Shown: positions 48,909-57,622 of the stretch, in pieces
Layout: the number at the start of each line of letters is the position of its first letter
Position numbering within the stretch: position 1 is the first letter of the stretch
DNA from: Streptomyces sp. WZ.A104
GTDB lineage: Bacteria; Actinomycetota; Actinomycetes; Streptomycetales; Streptomycetaceae
Reading direction: 5' to 3'
DNA length: 64,000 nt
Assembly: GCF_002382885.1 (NCBI RefSeq)
Contig: NZ_NWVL01000002.1
Coordinates: forward strand, 1 to 64,000
Notes under the pieces: generated by a model
What the model saw: the letters and a program-made list of their open reading frames with translations, nothing else
Database searches by the model: none
Told to the model about the DNA's origin: nothing
Program-made: the position numbers and the translations under genes

Positions 48909-49733
48909 GTGGCCAACATCCAGACCCTCGATCCCGACGCCTCCCCACTCGCCTACTACGGCTCCGAGTTACGCCGCCAGCGCGAGGCCCACGGCCTGAC
49001 ACAGCCGCAGTTGGGCACCATCATCTTCTGCACGGGCTCGCTGATCGGCCAGATCGAGACGACGAAGAAGATCCCCACCCGCGACTTCTCGGAGCGCGTG
49101 GACGCGGCGCTGGGCACGGACGGGGTGTTCTCCCGCCTGGTGGGCCTGGTGCTGCGGAGCCAGCTGCCGACGTGGTTCCAGCCGTACGCGGACATGGAGG
49201 CCAAGGCCGCGTACATCTCCACGTACCAGGCGCAGGTGGTGTACGGGCTGTTGCAGACGGAGGAGTACGCGCGGGCGGTGCTGGCCACCGGCATGCCGAA
49301 CGACCTGGAGGCGCTCGTCGCGGCCCGGATGGAACGCCAGCGCATCCTGGAGCGGGAGAAGGCGCCGCTGGCCTGGGCGATCCTGGACGAGGCGGTGCTC
49401 TGTCGGCCAATCGGCGGCCATGAGGTGATGCGGGCCCAACTCCAGAGATTGTTGGACTGCTCGGCGCACCGTTGGATGCGGATTCAGGTGCTGCCGTTCG
49501 AGGCGGGCGAACACGCGAGCCTGGATGGCTCGTTCAACCTCCTGCGCTTCGACGACGACCCGGATGTCATCTACACCGAGGACCGCATCTCCGGCCATAT
49601 GACGGCCAACCCCGAAACCATCAGGGAGGCTTCGCTCCGATACGCTCACCTCCAGGCCACCGCACTCTCCGTCGAGGAATCGGTGGCGCGGATCAGCCGC
49701 GTGATGGAGGAGCGTTATGGAGACCGGCCCTGA
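48909..49733 (+). CDS. XRE-type regulator with DUF5753 (WhiJ-like)
   Basis: A 274-residue protein. An N-terminal helix-turn-helix reads ELRRQREAHGLTQPQLGTIIF, and the DUF5753 domain has IQTLDPDASPLAYYG near the start and LQTEEYARAVLATGM, EKAPLAWAILDEAVLCRP, and GSFNLLRFDDDPDVIYTED. This is the WhiJ/AbaA group of developmental regulators whose genes occur with DUF397 and anti-sigma ATPase genes. It probably forms a regulatory module with its two neighbours. GGAGG lies before GTG 48909. Confidence 0.88.
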   Translation: MANIQTLDPDASPLAYYGSELRRQREAHGLTQPQLGTIIFCTGSLIGQIETTKKIPTRDFSERVDAALGTDGVFSRLVGLVLRSQLPTWFQPYADMEAKAAYISTYQAQVVYGLLQTEEYARAVLATGMPNDLEALVAARMERQRILEREKAPLAWAILDEAVLCRPIGGHEVMRAQLQRLLDCSAHRWMRIQVLPFEAGEHASLDGSFNLLRFDDDPDVIYTEDRISGHMTANPETIREASLRYAHLQATALSVEESVARISRVMEERYGDRP

Positions 49734-49986
49734 CCTGACGAACGCGGAGTGGCGCACGTCCAGTTACAGCGGGAGCACCGGCGGCGACTGCGTCGAGTGC
49801 ACCGTGACCGGCGGGGCCGCCTGGCGTACGGCCTCGTACAGCGGGAGCACCGGCGGCGAGTGCGTCGAGGTCGCCGCCGCCTCCCCCTGCGGCTCCGTCC
49901 CCGTCCGCGACAGCAAGAACCCTGCCGGTCCCGCCATCGTCCTCGGGGCCCCCGCCTGGCAGGCGTTCGTGGACGGGCTGCGCTGA
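49717..49986 (+). CDS. DUF397 small protein with two internal repeats
   Basis: An 89-residue protein carrying two DUF397 units in a row: EWRTSSYSGSTGGDCVECTV and AWRTASYSGSTGGECVEVAA, followed by SPCGSVPVRDSKNPAGPAIVLGAPAWQAFVDGLR. Most family members have one. It overlaps the upstream XRE gene by 17 bases and starts at ATG 49717 after GGAGG. DUF397 proteins in this setting are thought to act with the WhiJ-like regulator, perhaps by binding it. Confidence 0.88.
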   Translation: METGPDLTNAEWRTSSYSGSTGGDCVECTVTGGAAWRTASYSGSTGGECVEVAAASPCGSVPVRDSKNPAGPAIVLGAPAWQAFVDGLR

Positions 49987-50056
49987 CGCACCACGTCCGG
50001 TGACCGTCGAGAGGGCGTTCCGAGCCCGGGATCTGCGAAGGGCAGGGCACCGTCCG

Positions 50057-51286
50057 ATGCACATGACAGAGCCGGAAGAAGCCCGCATCGAGGATGCGGG
50101 CAACATCCTGGTCGCGCCGTCGATGCTGCAAGACAAAGACGTGATCAGGGACTTCTTCGGGTCCACGGTCACGCCGCAGGATCTGGCTTCCGGTTCGCCC
50201 GACCTCGCGCAGAAGACCGTCTACCTGTGTGGCGACATATCCGGGATCAGCGAACGCCAACTGCGTTCGGCTGCCCGGGTATGCGTCATCCGGGAGCTGT
50301 CACAGGTCGATCCCGAGGGAATCGCAGAACCGTGGGCCCTCGTCGGCCTCGGCCAACTCCCTCTCCACGTACACGGTGTGGGCGTGTACTACCGCGGCTT
50401 CTTCGAGCTGGATGCCGATCACTTCGGACGGATTCGTGCGGAGCACGCGTTCCAGTCCCTGACGGAGTCCACCAAGCCGGGAACAGCTCATCGCAGCGGA
50501 ATCTATCTGACGCCCGTCACGCGGGACGGTGACGAACTGCATTTCCGCCTGCTCCGGTGTTCGACGAATTTCTCGGGGCCGACCGAGACATTCCGCCCGA
50601 CCGACACACACATCGTCGAGGCTCTGAACCGTGAGGCCGCCGCCGTCTTCCGGAACCAGGCACCGCTCAATCACGTCCTCGCCCAGATCTACCACAACAC
50701 CCTTGCCGCACCTGAGCGCAAGCAGTCCAAGGCCAGGATCTCGTCCCATGCGGACAAGACCAAGGACATGCCCGTCAACGGCATCATGGCCTTCTGCACC
50801 TTCTATGAGGGGCTCGACAAGCTACAGCCCCTGACCGACGACGCCTTCGACTACGGCGTAAAGGGCGTCAGCGGGCTGACCCGACTCCACTTCCGCCTCA
50901 AGGAACCGGCCGGGGAAGGCAGCGGGCCCGCTCTTCCCTCCCGGTTCAGCGTGACTCTCCACCCCGGGTCGGTGTTCTTCATGCCGCTGTCCACCAACCG
51001 CCTGTACACGCACGAGATCCGGCCCTCGTCCCTGGACGCCGCATTGCTCCCGACCCGCCTGGGGTACGTGGTGCGCTGCTCGGACGCCGAAGCGGTTCAC
51101 AAGAACGGCGACACGTTCCTCAAAGCGGCCGGAGGCCTGGTGAAGTTGGGGCCGCCCACACCGGACGGCATGGACGAGCTGCGCAGGCTGTACGCGGAGG
51201 AGAACAAGACCTCGTCCTTCATCGACTACGGCGATGATTTCCTCTTCAGCATGAACTCGGGAGACTATCTTGCCCCCCGCGCCTGA
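50057..51286 (+). CDS. Putative Fe(II)/2-oxoglutarate dioxygenase, AlkB-like (first of a pair)
   Basis: A 409-residue protein. The C-terminal half carries an AlkB-type signature in order: ISSHADKTKDMP with the HxD pair (His231, Asp233), a distal His in RLYTHEIRPSS (His319), and Arg334/Arg340 in TRLGYVVR, spaced as in the AlkB RxxxxxR motif. The N-terminal ~200 residues resemble no family I recognise. It should oxidise a nucleic acid, protein or small molecule; the substrate is unknown. No clear ribosome-binding site; ATG 50057 is first, with ATG 50063 and GTG 50000 possible. Local G+C is lower (about 62% in a sampled row). Confidence 0.6.
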   Translation: MHMTEPEEARIEDAGNILVAPSMLQDKDVIRDFFGSTVTPQDLASGSPDLAQKTVYLCGDISGISERQLRSAARVCVIRELSQVDPEGIAEPWALVGLGQLPLHVHGVGVYYRGFFELDADHFGRIRAEHAFQSLTESTKPGTAHRSGIYLTPVTRDGDELHFRLLRCSTNFSGPTETFRPTDTHIVEALNREAAAVFRNQAPLNHVLAQIYHNTLAAPERKQSKARISSHADKTKDMPVNGIMAFCTFYEGLDKLQPLTDDAFDYGVKGVSGLTRLHFRLKEPAGEGSGPALPSRFSVTLHPGSVFFMPLSTNRLYTHEIRPSSLDAALLPTRLGYVVRCSDAEAVHKNGDTFLKAAGGLVKLGPPTPDGMDELRRLYAEENKTSSFIDYGDDFLFSMNSGDYLAPRA

Positions 51287-52040
51287 GATCTCGGACGAGA
51301 TCCTTTCGTACGATCTACCGGCCCAGGAGAACCTCTTTGCGGAGCTGTCCGCGTCGGCTCGCCTGGAAGACGTGGGGAAAGGCCGGAGGGGTGCCACGCT
51401 CACCAGGATCGGTGAAGCGGGCGGGGTGCCTCTCGTGCGTACCACCACTCGGTACAGCAGCCCGGCGCAGCGTTTCCGTGCCGTGCATAAACGGCTGGCG
51501 CAGCAGATCCAGGAACGCGCGGCACTTCCCGTCGGCTTCAACAACGCTCTCATCGAGAGCTACACGAACGCCTACCGAACCATGGGCAGCCACTCCGACC
51601 AGGCCCTCGATCTGGCCGACGAGTCGTTTATCGCCGTCTTCTCCTGCTACCGGCATCCCGAAGCGGGCCCGCCGAGGAAGCTGATCGTCGAGTCGAAGGA
51701 AGCGAATGGCGGGACGTTCGAGGTCCCTCTCGCCCACCACGGAATCGTCGCGTTCTCCGTCGAATCGAATCGGCGGCTCAAGCACAGAATCGTTCTGGAC
51801 GCGCCCGCTCAAACGGCGGACAACCAGTGGTTGGGCGTCACGTTCCGAACGTCGAAGACCTTCGTCCGGTATATCGACGGCCAGGCGTACCTCCCGCAGG
51901 GTGCGCGCCTCATGGCGGCCGACGATGAGCAGAGGCACGAGTTCTACCGGCTGCGGCGCCGCGAGAACACGGAAGTCGACTTCCGCTATCCCCTGCTGAC
52001 GTACACCGTCAGCGAGAGTGATCTGATGCCGCCCGTCTGA
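51270..52040 (+). CDS. Putative Fe(II)/2-oxoglutarate dioxygenase, AlkB-like (second of a pair)
   Basis: A 256-residue protein. FNNALIESYTNAYRTMGSHSD matches the AlkB layout (N...Y...HxD), with His108 and Asp110 as ligands. Distal His172 lies in RLKHRIVLD. The terminal motif NQWLGVTFRTSK keeps Arg193 but has Trp187 where AlkB has the first Arg of RxxxxxR. The start is TTG 51270, with GGGAGA six bases ahead, 17 bases inside the end of the previous gene, so the two are almost certainly co-translated. The pair has no neighbour of known pathway to suggest a substrate. Confidence 0.6.
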   Translation: MPPAPEISDEILSYDLPAQENLFAELSASARLEDVGKGRRGATLTRIGEAGGVPLVRTTTRYSSPAQRFRAVHKRLAQQIQERAALPVGFNNALIESYTNAYRTMGSHSDQALDLADESFIAVFSCYRHPEAGPPRKLIVESKEANGGTFEVPLAHHGIVAFSVESNRRLKHRIVLDAPAQTADNQWLGVTFRTSKTFVRYIDGQAYLPQGARLMAADDEQRHEFYRLRRRENTEVDFRYPLLTYTVSESDLMPPV

Positions 52041-52088
52041 CCCCGCCCGTCGGTTTCCTCACGGTCTCGGAAGAGACCCGGAAGAAAT

Positions 52089-52523
52089 TCAGTCGAGGCA
52101 GAACTCGTTGCCCTCAAGGTCCTGCATCACAATGCAGGACTCGTTCTCGCCGTCGGCACGCATCGTTCGCACATGTACCGCGCCGAGCGCGACCAGTCGT
52201 GCACACTCGGCCTCAAGTGTGGCGAGGCGCTCCTCACCCACGAGCCCGATACCGGCCCGCACATCGAGATGCAGCCGGTTCTTGACGACCTTGCCCTCGG
52301 GAACTCGCTGGAAGAGAACGCGCGGACCCACACCCGAGGGGTCGGTGCACGCGAAGTAGACCACCTGCTCCTCGGGCGGCAGCGAGCGGTGGTACTCCTC
52401 CCACGTGGCGAATCCCTCCGGGACCGCCGGCAGGACGTACCCCAGCACCTCACACCAGAAGGCGGCGAGGCGCGCAGGTTCAGCGCAGTCGAAAGTCACT
52501 TGAATCTGCTTGATCGTTGGCAT
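52089..52523 (-). CDS. VOC superfamily (glyoxalase-like) protein
   Basis: A 144-residue protein with the vicinal-oxygen-chelate betaalphabetabetabeta repeat: QIQVTFDCAEPARLAAFWCEVLGY at the start, and RVPEGKVVKNRLHLDVRAG, then MQDLEGNEFCLD at the end (the metal-binding Glu in EGNEFC). Related proteins include glyoxalases and antibiotic-binding or dioxygenase-like enzymes. It converges on the dioxygenase pair. The start is ATG 52523. The substrate is unknown. Confidence 0.85.
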   Translation of the reverse strand: MPTIKQIQVTFDCAEPARLAAFWCEVLGYVLPAVPEGFATWEEYHRSLPPEEQVVYFACTDPSGVGPRVLFQRVPEGKVVKNRLHLDVRAGIGLVGEERLATLEAECARLVALGAVHVRTMRADGENESCIVMQDLEGNEFCLD

Positions 52524-52725
52524 CGGCGCACCCTACCAAGGGTGCTCCGCTGCCCCTTTCCCCAGGTGAATCCCCATGCCGTCGAGATGCCGACCCGCCC
52601 CCGCCGAGACCTGGTCCGGATCGGACACCTGGTGATCAAACCGAACAGGCCACGCGAACGGCGCAACCCTGGCGCGTGGTTGCGTGCCGAAGCTCGGGTT
52701 ACGTGGCAGCCCTTAGATTCATCCG

Positions 52726-53043
52726 ATGCGATCACGAGAGTACGACCTCGAATTCCGGGAGCGGTCCGCCCGTATACGTGGCTGGGGAACCGGTCTCCTG
52801 CTCCTGGCGACCCTGCTGTGGGGCTGGTGCGCGGTCCTGCTGCTGACCGACGACACGGTCGGGACGCGCACCGCCGAGGCGCTGGCCGCTCTGGTGCTGT
52901 CCATTCCCGTGGCGCTCGTGGGTACGGCGCTGTTCACGACCGGCAGCGTGAGCCGGCGGATGAGCGCGCACTCGCAGGCGATGCGTGAGCTGGACCGGCT
53001 GGCGGTCGAGCGGGAGAAGGAGAAGCGGTCGGAACACTCCTGA
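52726..53043 (+). CDS. Two-helix membrane protein of unknown function
   Basis: A 105-residue protein: a charged N-terminus (YDLEFRERSARIRGWG), two membrane helices (TGLLLLATLLWGWCAVLLL and LAALVLSIPVALVGTALFTTG), and a charged C-terminal helix (SQAMRELDRLAVEREKEKR). TTAGAT lies 11 bases before ATG 52726, with no ribosome-binding site, suggesting a leaderless mRNA. I do not recognise a family. Confidence 0.7.
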   Translation: MRSREYDLEFRERSARIRGWGTGLLLLATLLWGWCAVLLLTDDTVGTRTAEALAALVLSIPVALVGTALFTTGSVSRRMSAHSQAMRELDRLAVEREKEKRSEHS

Positions 53044-53063
53044 GGGGCTCAGGGAGCCCTGCG

Positions 53064-53099
53064 GGTCAGGCTGCTGCCCCGCGGGGCAGCAGCCTGACC
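53064..53099. terminator. Convergent terminator (perfect palindrome)
   Basis: 53064-53081 and 53082-53099 are exact reverse complements (18-bp arms, GGTCAGGCTGCTGCCCCG...). They lie between the small membrane protein stop and the aminotransferase stop, terminating both. Confidence 0.9.
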
Positions 53100-53104
53100 G
53101 GTGG

Positions 53105-54376
53105 TCAGCTCGCCGTTTCCGTCAGCAGCTTCTCGTAGCCGACGAGGCGCACGCAGGCCGTGACGCCCGCGATGGCCTTCTCCAGCTCCTCGGGGGTGGG
53201 GTAGCTGGGCGCGATCCGGATCACCGCGTCGTCCGGGTCCTGGCCGTGGGGGTGGGTGGCGCCCGCGGGCGTGAGGACGATGCCCGCCTCGGCGGCCCGG
53301 CGCACCACCTCGCGGGCGCAGCCGTCGAGGACCTTCAGGGTGATGAAGTAGCCGCCCTTGGGCTCGGTCCAGGTGGCGAGGCCGGTGCCGCCCAGTTCGG
53401 CTTCGAGGAGGCGCAGGACGGCGTCGAACTTCGGGCGCAGCTTGGCGCGGTGGAGGTCCATGTGGGCGTGTACGCCCGCCTCGTCCTTGAGGAAGAGCGC
53501 GTGCCGCAGCTGGTTGACCTTGTCCGGGCCGATGGTGCGCTTGGCGAGGTTGCCGAGCAGCCAGGTGACGTTGTCGGGTGAGGCGCCGAAGAAGCCGACG
53601 CCGCTTCCGGCGAAGGTGATCTTGGAGGTGGAGCCGAAGACGAAGGCCCGGTCGGGGTGGCCCTGGTCGGCGCAGGCGGCGAGCAGGTCGGCGATCTCGA
53701 CCCGCTCGTCGGTCAGGTGGTGCACCGCGTAGGCGTTGTCCCAGAAGATCCTGAAGTCCGGGGCGGCGGTGGGCATGGCGGCGAGCCGGGCGACGACCTC
53801 GTCGCTGTAGCTGATCCCGTCCGGGTTGCTGTACTTCGGGACGCACCAGATGCCCTTGACCGAGGCGTCCTCGGCCACGAGCCGCTCCACGGTGTCCATG
53901 TCCGGGCCCTGGTCGGTCATCGGGACCGGGATCATCTCGATACCGAGGCGTTCGCACACGCCGAAGTGGCGGTCGTACCCGGGTACGGGACAGAGGAAGG
54001 CGATGCGCTCCTCGTCCACCCAGCGCGAGGCGGCCCCCGGCATCACGCTCAGCATCGCGTGCACCAGGCTGTCGTGCATCAGCTCCAGGCTGGAGTTGCC
54101 CGCGGCCACCAGCTGCTCGACGGGGACCTGGAGCGGGCCGCTGAAGATCTCCCGCAGTTCGCGCAGGCCGTGGAGGCCGCCGTAGTTGCGGGTGTCCACG
54201 GAATCGGCGTCGGTGTACGTGTCGCCCGGCAGGGAGAGCAGCGGTCCGGAAAGGTCGAGCTGGTCCGCGGCCGGCTTCCCGCGCGTGAGGTCGAGGGAGA
54301 GACCCCGCTTCACCAGCTCGGCATAGTCCTGCTGCGCGCGGTCTCGGTGGGCGGCCAGGGCGTCGGGGCTGGGCAC
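53105..54376 (-). CDS. Class I aminotransferase (aspartate-aminotransferase-like, MocR-type fold)
   Basis: A 423-residue PLP enzyme. DLTRGKPAADQLDLS and NYGGLHGLRELREIF are at the start, AGNSSLELMHDSLVHAM binds the cofactor phosphate, CPVPGYDRHFGVCERLGIE follows, and VFGSTSKITFAGSGVGFFG carries the PLP lysine. It matches the Aminotran_MocR family (type Ic aspartate aminotransferase). Annotated start GTG 54376. A good ribosome-binding site (GAAGGAG) lies 18 bases before the GTG but six bases before an in-frame ATC (54388), so initiation at AUC is conceivable. Confidence 0.9.
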   Translation of the reverse strand: MPSPDALAAHRDRAQQDYAELVKRGLSLDLTRGKPAADQLDLSGPLLSLPGDTYTDADSVDTRNYGGLHGLRELREIFSGPLQVPVEQLVAAGNSSLELMHDSLVHAMLSVMPGAASRWVDEERIAFLCPVPGYDRHFGVCERLGIEMIPVPMTDQGPDMDTVERLVAEDASVKGIWCVPKYSNPDGISYSDEVVARLAAMPTAAPDFRIFWDNAYAVHHLTDERVEIADLLAACADQGHPDRAFVFGSTSKITFAGSGVGFFGASPDNVTWLLGNLAKRTIGPDKVNQLRHALFLKDEAGVHAHMDLHRAKLRPKFDAVLRLLEAELGGTGLATWTEPKGGYFITLKVLDGCAREVVRRAAEAGIVLTPAGATHPHGQDPDDAVIRIAPSYPTPEELEKAIAGVTACVRLVGYEKLLTETAS

Positions 54377-54534
54377 GATGGGATTGATGGGGATCTCCTT
54401 CGCAGGCGAATACGCGGCGTACGGAAAGCGACATACGAAAATATGACGTTGCCAGCACCTTACAAAGGTCCCACCGGCGACCCGCCCGCCACCGGGTCGG
54501 CCCGCCTCGACTCACCTGCTTCGCGGTGGCGCGG

Positions 54535-55191
54535 TCAGCCCGCTAGCTCCCAGACCAGCAGCTCCGCCGCCGTCACCGCGACCGCTTCCAGGCCCGCCGC
54601 GTCCGTGATCCGGGCCGCGTCGCCGGGCCCCAGCTCCTCGCCGCCCAGGGCGACCCGGCCCCGCACCACGTGGACGTAACAGCGCACCGCGTCCGGGACG
54701 GCCGTGCGCTCGCCCCCGGTCAGGCGGCGGATGTGGAGCATCGCGCCCGCGGCGGGCAGCGCGTACGGAGTGGAGTCCGCGATACCGGGGACGACGGTGT
54801 ACGAGGGTTCGCCGCCGGGTTCCAGGGGGGCCAGCCACATCTGGAGGAAGGTCAGCGGGTCCGTGCCGTCGTTGCGTTCGACGTGGCGGACCCCGGAGGC
54901 GGCGCTCAGGTGGGCCAGGTCCCCGGCACGGACGACCGTGGAGTGACCGGCCGAGTCGCGGTGGGTCAGCTCGCCCTCGACGACCCAGGTGACGATCTCC
55001 GTATGGCTGTGCGGATGCTCCTCGAAGCCCGCGCCCGGGGCGAGGCGCTCCTCGTTGCAGGCCAGGACCGGGCCGAAGCGGAGGTTGTCCGGGTCGTAGA
55101 AGGGGCCGAAGGAGAGGGCGTGCCGGGTGTCGATGCCGGCGGCCGCGTCGCCGCCCCGGTAGCGGTCCTCGGACCGGTGCACGGATATCAC
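54535..55191 (-). CDS. Pirin family protein
   Basis: A 218-residue bicupin. HALSFGPFYDPDNLRFGPVLACNEE is the pirin signature, and EEHPHSHTEIVTWVVEGELTHRD supplies the metal ligands of the first cupin. The second cupin lacks clear ligands. Pirins may act as quercetinase-like dioxygenases or redox sensors of transcription. The start is GTG 55191, without a strong ribosome-binding site. It shares a strand with the aminotransferase and precedes it by 158 bases. Confidence 0.88.
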   Translation of the reverse strand: MISVHRSEDRYRGGDAAAGIDTRHALSFGPFYDPDNLRFGPVLACNEERLAPGAGFEEHPHSHTEIVTWVVEGELTHRDSAGHSTVVRAGDLAHLSAASGVRHVERNDGTDPLTFLQMWLAPLEPGGEPSYTVVPGIADSTPYALPAAGAMLHIRRLTGGERTAVPDAVRCYVHVVRGRVALGGEELGPGDAARITDAAGLEAVAVTAAELLVWELAG

Positions 55192-55260
55192 CCGGCCACG
55201 GTAGCCCGGGGAACGCCCGCGCGGCTCCGGGCGGCGGGATCGGGAGGTCGGTGCGGCGCG

Positions 55261-55308
55261 GCACGGGGCACGGGGCACCGGGCACCGGGCACCGGGCACC
55301 GGGCACCC
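55261..55308. repeat. 7-bp tandem repeat
   Basis: Six perfect or near-perfect units of GCAC(G/C)GG run from 55261 to 55302, with a decayed seventh after them. They lie between the pirin start and the FasR gene. Confidence 0.85.
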
Positions 55309-55407
55309 TGCCGGGATACCCCGCCAGGTGTTCCCCTACCCACCGGTACGGAGCACCCCTCGCCCCACCCCACCGATCCACCGGCCCGATAAGGCAGTCT
55401 TGTCCTC

Positions 55408-56607
55408 GTGCCCCGACCCGATCCTGAGCAGTCCGCCGCCCACGACGCCCACCTGCATGCCGCGACCCTGAAACGGCTGGAGCAGTCCTCCGGCCGGCTG
55501 GCCGCGAACGCGATTGCCCGTATGGACGAATCGCTGCCGTGGTACCGGGCGATGCCCCCGGAGAACCGGTCCTGGATCGGCCTGGTCGCCCAGGCCGGTA
55601 TCGCCGCGTTCACCGAGTGGTTCCGGCATCCCGAGACTCCGCAGGCGATCTCGACCGATGTGTTCGGCACCGCCCCGCGCGAGCTGACCCGGGCGATCAC
55701 GCTGCGGCAGACCGTGGAGATGGTGCGCACCACGATCGAGGTCATGGAGGCCGCGATCGAGGAGGTGGCCGCCCCCGGCGACGAGTCGGTGCTGCGGGAG
55801 GCGCTGCTCGTCTACGCGCGGGAGATCGCCTTCGCCACCGCCCAGGTCTACGCCCAGGCCGCCGAGGCCCGGGGCGCGTGGGACGCCCGGCTGGAGTCGC
55901 TCGTGGTGAACGCGGTGCTGTCCGGCGAGGCCGACGAGGGGGCCGTGTCCCGGGCCGCCGCGCTCGGCTGGAATTCGCCCGAGCACGTCTGCGTCGTCCT
56001 CGGCACCGCGCCCGACGGGGACAGCGAGCTGACCGTGGAGGCGATCCGGCGCGCCGCCCGGCACGCCAAGCTCCAGGTCCTCACCGGGGTCCTCGGCAAC
56101 CGCCTGGTCGTCATCGCGGGCGGCAGCGACAACCCGCTCCAGGTCGCCAAGGGCCTGATCGGCCCGTACGCCGCCGGGCCGGTCGTCGCGGGGCCCGTCG
56201 TACCGGACCTGCTGGCGGCCACCCGGTCCGCGCAGGCCGCGGCCGCCGGGCTGAAGGCGTGCTCGGCGTGGCAGGACGCGCCGCGCCCGGTACTGGCGGA
56301 CGATCTTCTCCCCGAGCGCGCGATGGCCGGGGACCCGGCCGCGCGGGACCAGTTGGTGGAGGAGATCTACAGACCGCTGGAGGAGGCCGGTTCCGCTCTT
56401 CTGGAAACGCTGAGTGTCTATCTGGAGCAGGCGAGCAGTCTGGAGGGGGCGGCACGCATGCTGTTCGTGCACCCCAACACCGTGCGCTACCGGCTGCGAC
56501 GTGTGACCGACGTCACCGGATGGTCACCTTCCGATGTGCGCTCCGCGTTCACGCTGCGGATCGCCCTGATCCTGGGGCGCTTGGCCGCGGCGGATCCCCA
56601 GTCCTAG
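55408..56607 (+). CDS. fasR: Fatty acid biosynthesis transcriptional activator
   Basis: A 399-residue PucR-type regulator directly upstream of fabD, as FasR is in S. coelicolor. The N-terminal half has the RsbR-like sensory region. A PucR C-terminal helix-turn-helix follows: LLETLSVYLEQASSLEGAARMLFVHPNTVRYRLRRVTDVTG. FasR activates the fabDHPF operon. The start is GTG 55408. Confidence 0.92.
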   Translation: MPRPDPEQSAAHDAHLHAATLKRLEQSSGRLAANAIARMDESLPWYRAMPPENRSWIGLVAQAGIAAFTEWFRHPETPQAISTDVFGTAPRELTRAITLRQTVEMVRTTIEVMEAAIEEVAAPGDESVLREALLVYAREIAFATAQVYAQAAEARGAWDARLESLVVNAVLSGEADEGAVSRAAALGWNSPEHVCVVLGTAPDGDSELTVEAIRRAARHAKLQVLTGVLGNRLVVIAGGSDNPLQVAKGLIGPYAAGPVVAGPVVPDLLAATRSAQAAAAGLKACSAWQDAPRPVLADDLLPERAMAGDPAARDQLVEEIYRPLEEAGSALLETLSVYLEQASSLEGAARMLFVHPNTVRYRLRRVTDVTGWSPSDVRSAFTLRIALILGRLAAADPQS

Positions 56608-56611
56608 ACTT

Positions 56612-56628
56612 TTGTCGTACTCCAACAA
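56612..56628. promoter_or_regulatory. Candidate fabD promoter/FasR site
   Basis: TTGT (56612-56615), nine bases, ACAA (56625-56628) form a small inverted repeat that overlaps TTGTCG, a possible -35 box, in the 90-base gap before fabD. FasR is known to bind upstream of fabD in S. coelicolor; this site is inferred by position only. Confidence 0.3.
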
Positions 56629-56696
56629 TTCCCCCGACGGTTCTTCGTCCCTGTCCCCACGGGCGTGCGGAGCCGTCCACAAGAGAGAGTGTGAGG

Positions 56697-57611
56697 GTGC
56701 TCGTACTCGTCGCTCCCGGCCAAGGCGCTCAGACGCCCGGCTTCCTGACTCCCTGGCTCGACCTCCCCGGTGCCACCGACCGCATCGCGGCCTGGTCCGA
56801 TGCCATCGGGCTCGACCTTGCCCACTACGGCACGCGGGCCGACGCGGACGAGATCCGCGACACGGCCGTGGCCCAGCCGCTCCTCGTGGCCGCCGGACTG
56901 CTGTCGGCAGCCGCCCTGGACGCCTCCCCGTCCGTCGTCGCGGGCCACAGCGTCGGTGAGATCACCGCCGCCTCGATCGCCGGCGTCATCGAGGACGAGG
57001 CCGCACTCCGCTTCGTCCGCACCCGGGGGCTCGGCATGGCCGAGGCCGCCGCGGTCACCGAGACCGGTATGGCGGCCCTCCTCGGCGGCGACCCCGCCGT
57101 GACCGTCCCGCACCTGGAAAAGCTCGGGCTGACCCCCGCCAACGTCAACGGCGGCGGTCAGATCGTCGCCGCGGGCACCGCGGCCCAGATCGCCGCCCTG
57201 GAGGCCGACAAGCCCGAGGGCGTGCGCCGGGTCGTCGCGCTGAAGGTGGCCGGTGCCTTCCACACGCACCACATGGCCCCGGCCGTGGAGAAGCTGCGCG
57301 CGGCCGTCGGCGACCTCACGGTCTCCGATCCGACCGTGACGTACGTCTCGAACGCCGACGGCCACACCGTGGCCACCGGCACCGAGGTCATCGCCCGGCT
57401 GGTCGGGCAGGTCGCCAACCCGGTCCGCTGGGACCTGTGCATGGAGACCTTCCAGGAGCTCGGCGTCACGGCGCTGGTCGAACTGAGCCCCGGCGGCACC
57501 CTCACCGGGCTCGCCAAGCGGGCGCTGCCCGGCGTCAAGACGCTCGCGCTCAAGACCCCCGACGACCTCGACGCCGCCCGCGCGCTCATCTCCGAGCACG
57601 CAGGCGCCTAA
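56697..57611 (+). CDS. fabD: Malonyl-CoA:ACP transacylase
   Basis: A 304-residue enzyme. VLVLVAPGQGAQTPGFL gives the oxyanion-hole QGAQ. SVVAGHSVGEITAASIAG carries the GHSxG nucleophile Ser85, and VAGAFHTHHMAPA has the catalytic His. It loads malonyl groups onto ACP for fatty acid synthesis. GTG 56697 was preferred because it gives the usual short N-terminus; GTG 56691 is in frame. First gene of the fabD-fabH-acpP-fabF operon. Confidence 0.95.
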   Translation: MLVLVAPGQGAQTPGFLTPWLDLPGATDRIAAWSDAIGLDLAHYGTRADADEIRDTAVAQPLLVAAGLLSAAALDASPSVVAGHSVGEITAASIAGVIEDEAALRFVRTRGLGMAEAAAVTETGMAALLGGDPAVTVPHLEKLGLTPANVNGGGQIVAAGTAAQIAALEADKPEGVRRVVALKVAGAFHTHHMAPAVEKLRAAVGDLTVSDPTVTYVSNADGHTVATGTEVIARLVGQVANPVRWDLCMETFQELGVTALVELSPGGTLTGLAKRALPGVKTLALKTPDDLDAARALISEHAGA

Positions 57612-57622
57612 GGAGCCCGAGC

